Shown here piece by piece: positions 8,272 through 12,553 of a stretch of DNA of 12,553 bases. Each line of letters begins with the position of its first letter. The stretch's first letter is position 1. The DNA comes from JBBRHF01 sp038223055 (GTDB lineage Bacteria; Actinomycetota; Actinomycetes; JACCUZ01), in assembly GCA_038223055.1 (NCBI GenBank), contig JBBRHF010000134.1, positions 1 through 12,553 of the forward strand. Direction: 5' to 3'. The notes under the pieces are model-generated. The model did not search any database and had not been told where the DNA came from. It saw nothing but the letters and a program-made list of their open reading frames with translations. Position numbers and translations under genes: made by a program.

Positions 8272-9330
8272 CTACGAGCGGCTCGCGGCCCAGGAGCCGC
8301 CGACCGACTCTATGGACAGATACCGCGTACCGACGGGCATGACGACAGTGCCGCTGTAGTTGCCAATCTCGTTTACGAGCAGGTCGAACTCGTGTCCAGC
8401 GGCGTCGACAGCCCAAACGATGAAGTTGGAGCTACCGATGTTGGACAAGCTGAGAGCCGAGACCCGGGTGACTTCGCCAACAGCGAGGACCGTCGATCCC
8501 TGGCCGTTCGTTTGACCGGCCGTCCAGCTGGTGGCAGTCGACAATGGCCGTACCTGGAGCGTCCAGGTGGTGCCGCTAGCGGTCACCTGGAAGCCGTCGA
8601 TGGTCTCACCCCTCGGCACATCAACCAGCATGGTGGCGGAGGGGAAGTTGCCAATCTCGTTGACGATCAGATCGGACTTTTGACCGGTCGAGTCGAGAGC
8701 CCACACGATGAAGTTGGATGTTCCGGCGCCGGTGACGGTGGCCATAAAGGAGCGGGCGGCGACAGCGGCCAGCGGAACAACCTGATCTCCAGAACCCATG
8801 AAGTCCTGTGCCGCCACCTCGGGCACCGCTGGGGTTGTCGGCGCCGGCAGGACGGGCGCTGGCGGCACCGGGGCCGGCAGGACGAGCGCTGGCGGCACCG
8901 GGGCCGGCAGGATGGGGGGCTGAGGAGCCGGTTTGACGGGCGCCGCCTTGCTCATCGATGCGGACCCGATGGTCTTGCCGGCCTTAATGATCCTGGTCGG
9001 GAGCTTCGCCTTCATCGACCTGACCCGGGCCGCGGGGACCTTCAGCCGGCCATCGCCGTTGCGGTTAAGCCTCAGCTTGCCCAGTGTCACGTACGTCGAT
9101 CTCAACTTCACCCGGACGGTGACTGTCGCGCCGCGAAACCGGCGATCCAGGTTCACGGTCAGATAGCGGCGATCCGCGGACAACTTCGCGGTCGGAGCCG
9201 CCGCCCTTGCGGTAGTGGATATTGCGGCGCGCGAAACCTGCGCGGACGCTGGCGCTGCGGTAAGAGCGGCAGGAACGACCAATACCGCTGCCGTCATCAG
9301 CGCGGCAGCCACCTTGAAGCTAACTCTCAT
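8272..9330 (-). CDS. Secreted protein with proline-rich hinge and duplicated C-terminal domain
   Basis: Numbering starts from the upstream ATG at 9333. A typical Sec signal peptide (basic RVSFK, hydrophobic 8-28, ASA at 29-31 with likely cleavage after 31) is followed by a compact basic region at about 45-130 that looks like a small beta domain. A Pro/Ala-rich hinge lies at 131-175. The C-terminal part contains two related units with the core SNFIVWA and D-L-(I/L)-V-N-E-I-G-N, at about 206-229 and 302-325, which suggests an all-beta surface or adhesion-like protein. Two ATGs are adjacent; the second (9330) is better spaced (6 bases) from AGAGG at 9337-9341 than the first (3 bases), so I chose it. 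The second unit ends abruptly in SWAASRS where the first continues TWTLQVRP, so the C-terminus may be slightly truncated. I do not recognise a named family. It is the only obviously exported protein in the window. Confidence 0.75.
   Translation of the reverse strand: MRVSFKVAAALMTAAVLVVPAALTAAPASAQVSRAAISTTARAAAPTAKLSADRRYLTVNLDRRFRGATVTVRVKLRSTYVTLGKLRLNRNGDGRLKVPAARVRSMKAKLPTRIIKAGKTIGSASMSKAAPVKPAPQPPILPAPVPPALVLPAPVPPAPVLPAPTTPAVPEVAAQDFMGSGDQVVPLAAVAARSFMATVTGAGTSNFIVWALDSTGQKSDLIVNEIGNFPSATMLVDVPRGETIDGFQVTASGTTWTLQVRPLSTATSWTAGQTNGQGSTVLAVGEVTRVSALSLSNIGSSNFIVWAVDAAGHEFDLLVNEIGNYSGTVVMPVGTRYLSIESVGGSWAASRS
8359..8430 (-). repeat. 72-bp intragenic repeat, copy 2
   Basis: This 72-base segment aligns without gaps to 8647-8718. 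Both begin GTTGCCAATCTCGTT and end GATGAAGTTGGA on the plus strand. They encode the SNFIVWA...NEIGN core of the two C-terminal units of the secreted protein, 96 codons apart. The bases between the conserved ends have diverged, so this is an old duplication under protein-level constraint. Confidence 0.8.
8647..8718 (-). repeat. 72-bp intragenic repeat, copy 1
   Basis: This is the partner of 8359-8430 and encodes the first SNFIVWALD...NEIGN unit. The same length with substitutions only indicates domain duplication within the gene. Confidence 0.8.
8851..8910 (-). repeat. Two tandem 30-bp units in the proline hinge
   Basis: 8851-8880 and 8881-8910 are adjacent 30-base units differing at one base (GACGGGCGCT versus GACGAGCGCT). 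A partial unit (GCGCCGGCAG-like) sits just before them at 8841-8850. They encode LPAPVPPAPV and LPAPVPPALV. The near identity shows recent expansion or gene conversion and suggests the hinge length can vary between strains. Confidence 0.85.
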
Positions 9331-9333
9331 CAT

Positions 9334-9883
9334 GTTCCTCTGCAGTCACAACGGTTCGTCCGCTGGCGCGGTATCCCGGCGGTCCGGCGATCTATCGCAA
9401 TATCGGCACGGCGTGGTGCGAAGTTGAGCGTGGGGCGTGTGCTCCTAGCCTCACCACAGGATGCAGCCTCCCGAGATATCCCCGACTGACCACAACGGAT
9501 TGCTCTCGCCAAGAAGTCGGGGTCGGTGAGTTGCTCGTGATGGACGACGCGCGCTCACCGCCGGCAGCCCGCGCGCTGAGTCGACGCCGTCCACGACGAG
9601 GACCCAAACGGGCACAATCTTGAGCCGGGCGCACCGGTCCTCCGAAGCCCCTATCGCCCTCGCCATGGTCGCCTCGGCGCCACCCACACCAGCTACCCGG
9701 ACGAACAACCCGCCGATGGCTTTGTTGACCATTCGGGTGGTGACGTCGGTCTCGACATGACGACGCGTCCCGTCTGTCGGGCGGTAACCCGCGCCCAGTA
9801 CGCGCCAAAGTGAGTCAATGCAAGTTCGTCGCGACAACATCGCTGCAGGTCAGCGGCACGACCCGCCCGCAAGTACCGACCCT
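9334..9883. other. Long stretch with little convincing coding content
   Basis: Between the secreted-protein start and the tRNA fragment there is no gene I can name. The 9334-9450 part holds the secreted-protein gene's ribosome site (AGAGG at 9337-9341) and presumably its promoter, which I cannot define. The rest carries several overlapping minus-strand open frames; the most protein-like is listed separately. The region may be a remnant left by integration or deletion events at the adjacent tRNA scar. Confidence 0.4.
9451..9840 (-). CDS. Doubtful hypothetical protein
   Basis: This is an open frame of 129 codons. The middle, reading GGLFVRVAGVGGAEATMARA and then CARLKIVPVWVLVVDGVD, has protein-like hydrophobicity and mostly G/C third positions. 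The last 40 residues lose that character, and the ends look unnatural (a Trp-Arg-rich beginning and a Cys-Ile-Leu-Trp ending). No family is recognised, and the ATG has no clear Shine-Dalgarno. It may be a fragment of a decayed gene rather than an expressed one, possibly starting at the internal ATG near 9732. Confidence 0.25.
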   Translation of the reverse strand: MLSRRTCIDSLWRVLGAGYRPTDGTRRHVETDVTTRMVNKAIGGLFVRVAGVGGAEATMARAIGASEDRCARLKIVPVWVLVVDGVDSARGLPAVSARRPSRATHRPRLLGESNPLWSVGDISGGCILW

Positions 9884-9927
9884 TTCCTAAAACCTGAGTC
9901 GCAGGTTCTAATCCTACCGGGGGCACC
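9884..9927 (+). pseudogene. 3' half of a tRNA, most like tRNA-Arg(CCU); candidate attachment-site scar
   Basis: The bases read as the anticodon loop (TTCCTAA), a variable region, a T arm (GCAGG TTCTAAT CCTAC) and an acceptor strand CGGGGGC followed by ACC. This closely follows actinobacterial tRNA-Arg(CCU) genes, whose 3' half typically reads CCTAA...GTCGCAGGTTCGAATCC and then TGCCGGGGGCACC. Differences include one mismatch in the T stem and TTCTAAT instead of TTCGAAT. No complementary GCCCCCG acceptor 5' strand or D arm is present upstream, so it is not a working tRNA. A lone 3' half is the usual remnant left by integrases that target tRNA 3' ends. The tRNA identity is from memory of the family. 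Confidence 0.6.
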
Positions 9928-10041
9928 CCATCTACCTGCGGAAACGCGGGTCCGGGGTGTCTTGCACCTGCGCCCGGCACCTCTTCGGCACCTCCGGCTA
10001 TGGCACTAAGTGGCACGGTGCTTCGATGGGCGGCTGATATG

Positions 10042-10066
10042 TCCGGACCACGCGCTAGGGTCCGGA
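10042..10066. promoter_or_regulatory. Inverted repeat upstream of the GAF/Panacea/nuclease operon
   Basis: TCCGGACC at 10042-10049 and GGTCCGGA at 10059-10066 are perfect 8-bp arms separated by 9 bases. The right arm ends 2 bases before the ATG at 10069 and overlaps the only candidate ribosome-binding bases (AGGG at 10057-10060). It could be an operator for autoregulation, or an mRNA hairpin limiting initiation. If translation starts at the alternative ATG at 10039, the repeat lies within the gene instead. Confidence 0.4.
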
Positions 10067-10068
10067 GC

Positions 10069-10626
10069 ATGTCGGGGGCAGGACGCCGGCTTGGCGGATC
10101 TCAGATCGAGCGCGTCGCCTTCTGGCTCCGGCACAGATGGCAGGATCCTGCGCTCGTCGTGGGCGGCGCTACCGCGGCAGGCGGATCGCTCGCGGAAGGC
10201 GGCGTCAGCGTTGCGATGATCCTGGTCGGCATTGCCTTGACGGGGGCAGGTGGCGTTCGAGCACTTCTTCAGAAGCCCACGTATCTAGAGCTGCTGATTG
10301 CCAAGCAGGCAGCAGAGCGGACGTCGGCAGCGCAGGCGCAGCAAAGCGGCTTCCTTCTTCGGATTATGCTGGCGGCCCTCGCTTCGGAGCTTGAACTCAC
10401 GGCCACGGAGCGAGTCAGTCTATATCTACACGACAAGGCAGCGTTCGTCATGATCGCCAGGCATTCTGCAAACCCTCACTTTGAGTCCGCTGGACGAGGC
10501 ATCTACCCAGTCGATCAAGGAATCATTGGGGATGCCTGGGGGGACGGTGTGGCCTATGTCTCGGAGCTGCCAGACCCAGAGGCGGGCGACGGCAAGGCCT
10601 ATATGAACAGAAACGAAAAGGACTAG
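10069..10626 (+). CDS. Two-TM protein with GAF-like domain, 5' part of a broken or frameshifted gene
   Basis: The product from the ATG at 10069 has 185 residues. It begins with a short basic stretch and has a first weak hydrophobic segment (PALVVGGATAAGG). A stronger second one follows (VSVAMILVGIALTGAGGV), then an amphipathic linker and the beginning of a GAF-like domain (ERVSLYLHD, FVMIARHSANPHFESAGRGI, YPVDQGIIGDAW). The frame ends at TAG 10624-10626, in mid-domain. The missing strand (MKSRCLLGLRY ... GVAIFES) continues in the +1 frame at 10643-10885. The join must fall between 10607 (after a TGA in the +1 frame at 10604-10606) and 10626, where an AAAA run sits at 10616-10619. Other in-frame starts are at 10000 and 10039. 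The likely role is a membrane-anchored sensor or effector; which one is not shown. It heads a tight gene cluster. Confidence 0.6.
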   Translation: MSGAGRRLGGSQIERVAFWLRHRWQDPALVVGGATAAGGSLAEGGVSVAMILVGIALTGAGGVRALLQKPTYLELLIAKQAAERTSAAQAQQSGFLLRIMLAALASELELTATERVSLYLHDKAAFVMIARHSANPHFESAGRGIYPVDQGIIGDAWGDGVAYVSELPDPEAGDGKAYMNRNEKD

Positions 10627-10642
10627 CGGCCTCGCTGCTGAC

Positions 10643-10885
10643 GTGATTGGAGGGATGAGGATGAAGAGCCGCTGCCTGTTGGGTTTGCGATACCCCGGTG
10701 CGGACTCGCCGCTACACCTTCCCCTCGGCGTCGCCATCTTCGAAAGCACCGAGCCCACAGGTATAGCTCGGGATCTCCAAGATCAGATAGAAGCTTCGAC
10801 CCATTGGAAGACGCTGCAGGCGTTCATTAATTCGAGCCCCGAGTCACTCCCACTCATGTCAGACGCCCTTGAAAGGGGGTTTTAA
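10643..10885 (+). CDS. C-terminal part of the GAF-like protein, +1 frame
   Basis: The 80-residue frame starts MIGGMRMKSRCLLGLRYP and continues with PLHLPLGVAIFESTEP, the usual closing beta strands of a GAF domain (basic strand, then 'GV-x-x-x-(D/E)S'). An alpha-helical tail follows. Read backwards in the same frame it continues through SGLAADV to the AAAA run at 10616-10619. It therefore looks like the end of the 10069 gene displaced by one extra base, rather than a separate gene. ATGs exist at 10643, 10655 and 10661, with GGAGG at 10650-10654 ahead of the ATG at 10655, so a small separate peptide cannot be excluded. Its stop (10883-10885) is 2 bases before the Panacea ATG. Confidence 0.5.
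   Translation: MIGGMRMKSRCLLGLRYPGADSPLHLPLGVAIFESTEPTGIARDLQDQIEASTHWKTLQAFINSSPESLPLMSDALERGF
10872..10879 (+). promoter_or_regulatory. Strong Shine-Dalgarno for the Panacea gene
   Basis: AAAGGGGG ends 8 bases before the ATG at 10888 and lies inside the last codons of the upstream frame. It fixes the Panacea start and makes independent translation of the putative antitoxin likely even if the upstream gene is broken. Confidence 0.7.
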
Positions 10886-10887
10886 CC

Positions 10888-11370
10888 ATGGCAACGCTTC
10901 GCGATGTGATGCTCTACATATGCGACAAGTACCCAGTGAAGGATGAGCTGTCGAAGGCTCGACTGAACAAGATCATCTATCTTGCTGACTGGCGATCGGC
11001 GATTCTCCGCCGGCACCAGATCACGACGCTGGTCTGGACCTTCAATCACTATGGTCCTTACCTCGACGAAATTGTCGATGTCGCAAAAAGAGACCCTGCC
11101 TTCACACTTGAGCAGACGCACAACATGTTTGGGTCCCCCAAGGAAGTCGTCAAGCTGGCAACGCACATCCGAACTGAACCCAGCACCCTCAGTGCCGAGG
11201 ACTACGCCATTCTCGATCACGTGCTAGGCGAAACAAGCCCGATGGGCTGGAACAGGTTCATCAAGCTCGTCTACTCGACATATCCAATCGTCACGCAGCC
11301 GCGATACGAAGCGCTCGACCTCGTCGCCCTCGCCGCCGAGTACAACCAGTCCAAGGCGTCGCTCAGTTGA
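10888..11370 (+). CDS. Panacea (SocA/DUF4065-like) domain protein, putative antitoxin
   Basis: The 160-residue protein starts MATLRDVMLYICDKYP. It carries the characteristic block LSKARLNKIIYLADWRSAIL at about residues 22-41, then TLVWTFNHYGPYLDEI at about 47-62, the hallmark helix and 'GP' turn of Panacea/DUF4065 proteins. The length is about that of a bare domain, with no added DNA-binding region. Proteins of this family act as antitoxins in PanAT toxin-antitoxin pairs and as the proteolytic adaptor/antitoxin SocA, binding a partner encoded next door. Here the possible partners are the membrane GAF-like protein upstream (2-base gap) and the nuclease-like protein downstream (4-base overlap). 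The start is set by AAAGGGGG at 10872-10879. Which neighbour is the toxin cannot be read from the sequence. Family call is confident; the role is inferred from family and context. Confidence 0.8.
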   Translation: MATLRDVMLYICDKYPVKDELSKARLNKIIYLADWRSAILRRHQITTLVWTFNHYGPYLDEIVDVAKRDPAFTLEQTHNMFGSPKEVVKLATHIRTEPSTLSAEDYAILDHVLGETSPMGWNRFIKLVYSTYPIVTQPRYEALDLVALAAEYNQSKASLS

Positions 11371-11921
11371 TCGACAAGTCCGTCGGAGATGAAACCGTGA
11401 CGATTGACGATGCTTATCTCGACAAGAGCTCATCCGCAGGCCGCATGGGCAAGGCTGCGGAGTACCTGGTGGCGGCGGCCTGCATCCTCGCGACACGCGG
11501 AGAGCTAAACGTCTCGACATCGATGATCGACGACGAGGGCGTCGACCTCGTCTTCCACAGACGGGACCACACAGCCACGCTCGCCGTGCAGGTGAAGTCC
11601 CGTATGAGCGACAGCAAACGAGTGCAGGCCGAGGGCTTCGTCGCCTTTGTGCGGTCGCAGACCTTCACGGCGCGTAGCGATCTTGACATGCTCTTCGTGG
11701 CCGTCGACATTGAGCGGGGTGCGGTCATGACCGCTTGGCTGGTGCCGAGCCACGACTACGCCGCCACGCTGTCCAAGCCAAACAGCAAGGGCAGATTCAA
11801 GTTCACCGCGTCGATGAAGTCGGGCTCGAAGGACCGGTGGCGGCGGTATCGACTGACAGCAGCCGAGCTGGCGCCGCGGATCCTTGATCGTCTTGCTGAG
11901 CTCGAGAAGGTCGACGTCTAG
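11367..11921 (+). CDS. PD-(D/E)XK nuclease-like protein (DUF4365-like)
   Basis: Numbering runs from the TTG at 11367 (184 residues). An early helix has GKAAEYLVAAACI with Glu32. The core shows MIDDEGVDLVF (Asp60) and LAVQVKSRM with Gln75 and Lys77. The E...D...Q-x-K spacing is that of the PD-(D/E)XK superfamily, in the QxK variant known from Mrr- and DUF4365-type proteins. The C-terminal 60 residues are basic and may bind nucleic acid. The TTG overlaps the Panacea stop (TTGA, 11367-11370). An alternative GTG at 11397 has GGAG at 11385-11388 with 8-base spacing and would give 174 residues with the core intact. Coupling to the Panacea gene suggests a toxin or effector neutralised by it. The fold assignment is from motifs only; DUF4365-like proteins are also found beside restriction and other defence genes. 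The stop overlaps that of the convergent gene. Confidence 0.65.
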   Translation: MIDKSVGDETVTIDDAYLDKSSSAGRMGKAAEYLVAAACILATRGELNVSTSMIDDEGVDLVFHRRDHTATLAVQVKSRMSDSKRVQAEGFVAFVRSQTFTARSDLDMLFVAVDIERGAVMTAWLVPSHDYAATLSKPNSKGRFKFTASMKSGSKDRWRRYRLTAAELAPRILDRLAELEKVDV

Positions 11922-12412
11922 AGCCGTTCGAGAAGCTCTGCCTTCTTCGCCGCGAACTCCTCTTCGGACAGCACACCGGCATCACGCAGCGCGCCGAGCT
12001 TGGCCAACTGTCCGAGTACGTCGGGCTCTTGGACAGCGGGTGCCGGCCGCGAGCGAAGCAGGTCAGCGATTTCGCGGCCAGCCTTGTCGTGCATAGCGCG
12101 GACACGAAGCTTGTTGCTGTTCGTGTGCACGGATAGGCCGCCGAACGTGCCCGTCGCCCACTCCACCGAGGCAATGTCCCGCCTCTGCACGTCCTCGACT
12201 CGCTGCCCCTTGACGTCATCGCGCAACAGGAGCAAGCGGTGATCCGTGACGACGACCAGCCCGGTGCCACCCCCCCAGCTGCCCAAGGCCAGCGCCTCCA
12301 CGGTCTCGCCGTCGAGCAGCTGCTCTGCCAGGTTGTGGATCGCTCGATTGGCACCGAATCGGCGCGGCATCCGCGCTGCGGCGGCGGCAATGTCCGATCT
12401 GAGGTCACTCAT
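11918..12412 (-). CDS. PH domain protein with C-terminal SHOCT module
   Basis: The 164-residue protein has an N-terminal helical part, then beta-rich blocks (GTGLVVVTDHRLLLLRDD at about 49-66, DIASVEWATGTFGGLSVHTN at 79-98, KLRVRAMHD) typical of bacterial PH (YokE/bPH-like) domains. It ends with VLGQLAKLGALRDAGVLSEE and EFAAKKAELLERL at about 132-164, a SHOCT oligomerisation motif with its 'L-x-x-L-G-x-L-x-x-G-x-(L/I)-(S/T)-x-x-E-(F/Y)-x-x-K-K' pattern. This combination is widespread in actinobacteria; the cellular role is not established. The ATG at 12412 is preferred over that at 12430 because GGAAGG lies 6 bases ahead of it. The stop shares CTAG (11918-11921) with the nuclease-like gene, so the two genes run tail to tail with a 4-bp overlap. 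A palindrome lies 14 bases upstream of the start. Confidence 0.8.
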   Translation of the reverse strand: MSDLRSDIAAAAARMPRRFGANRAIHNLAEQLLDGETVEALALGSWGGGTGLVVVTDHRLLLLRDDVKGQRVEDVQRRDIASVEWATGTFGGLSVHTNSNKLRVRAMHDKAGREIADLLRSRPAPAVQEPDVLGQLAKLGALRDAGVLSEEEFAAKKAELLERL

Positions 12413-12425
12413 AGCTGACCTTCCG

Positions 12426-12440
12426 CACATCTGCGATGTG
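12426..12440. promoter_or_regulatory. 15-bp palindrome upstream of the PH-SHOCT gene
   Basis: CACATC at 12426-12431 and GATGTG at 12435-12440 are perfect 6-bp arms around TGC. The site is centred about 21 bases upstream of the chosen ATG, in the short space between this gene and the end of the upstream minus-strand gene. It could be an operator or a leader hairpin. Confidence 0.35.
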
Positions 12441-12463
12441 ATTTCTCGGCATTTGCGGTCAGG

Positions 12464-12553
12464 TCAGTCTTCGGCGGCGGTGAAGGCGCGGAAGGAGCGT
12501 GCTTCGAGGTCGGCGAGCAGGGTGCGCAGTCGTTGGGCGTTGTCGAACCAGGG
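12464..12553 (-). CDS. C-terminal end of an unidentified protein (partial)
   Basis: The minus strand from the window edge reads PWFDNAQRLRTLLADLEAR and then SFRAFTAAED before a TGA at 12464-12466. It is a helical, Leu/Arg/Ala-rich end with good actinobacterial codon use and uninterrupted to the edge. The gene lies upstream of, and in the same direction as, the PH-SHOCT gene, with a 51-base gap. Twenty-nine residues are not enough for me to name a family. Confidence 0.5.
   Translation of the reverse strand, partial: PWFDNAQRLRTLLADLEARSFRAFTAAED

Noticed and set aside
8392..9489. Plus-strand open frame of 365 codons across the secreted-protein gene
   Set aside because: The minus-strand frame has a ribosome site, signal peptide and repeats; this one is its Gly/Arg-rich shadow.
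1..12553. CRISPR array or complete rRNA or tRNA gene
   Set aside because: I saw no regularly spaced direct repeats, no rRNA signatures and no complete tRNA. Only the 3' half tRNA fragment at 9884-9927 is present.

Overview
The window is GC-rich DNA with actinobacterial codon use (mostly G or C at third positions). It looks like a worn accessory region (a degraded defence or genomic island) from an actinomycete. I see no housekeeping genes. No genus can be named from the sequence alone.

Left part (1-5.5 kb, minus strand): two overlapping genes match the signature pair of a class 1 DISARM anti-phage system, a SNF2-type helicase (DrmD-like, 2328-5480) followed by an adenine-specific DNA methyltransferase (DrmMI-like, 130-2331). 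The methyltransferase is cut off just after its SAM-binding half, before the catalytic NPP(Y/F) motif. Foreign-looking DNA of unknown type follows at about position 144. No drmA, drmB or drmC is visible, so the system here is probably dead or only partial.

Middle (5.6-9.3 kb): a decayed IS21-type element (istA with a stop and at least three frame changes, istB reduced to a stub) abuts the helicase start region. Next comes a DUF6308-like gene whose C-terminal half lies on the opposite strand to its N-terminal half. Flipping about 350 bp back would restore an open reading frame of roughly 235 codons ending just before the next gene. That next gene encodes a small protein with a ParB-like GGGHR motif. 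A strong hairpin separates it from a convergent gene for a secreted, proline-hinged, internally repeated protein.

Junction (9.3-10.07 kb): mostly non-coding or weakly coding DNA. It holds a degenerate 3' half of a tRNA, most like tRNA-Arg(CCU), which is a candidate attachment-site scar.

Right part (10.07-12.55 kb): a compact plus-strand cluster encodes (i) a two-membrane-segment protein with a GAF-like cytoplasmic domain, broken or frameshifted near 10.62 kb, (ii) a Panacea (SocA/DUF4065-like) protein, the antitoxin domain of PanAT toxin-antitoxin systems, and (iii) a PD-(D/E)XK-type nuclease-like protein. These have the spacing of one operon and are the best candidate for an undescribed toxin-antitoxin or defence system. 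A PH-SHOCT protein gene converges on the operon, sharing a CTAG stop overlap. The last 90 bases carry the C-terminal end of an unidentified protein.
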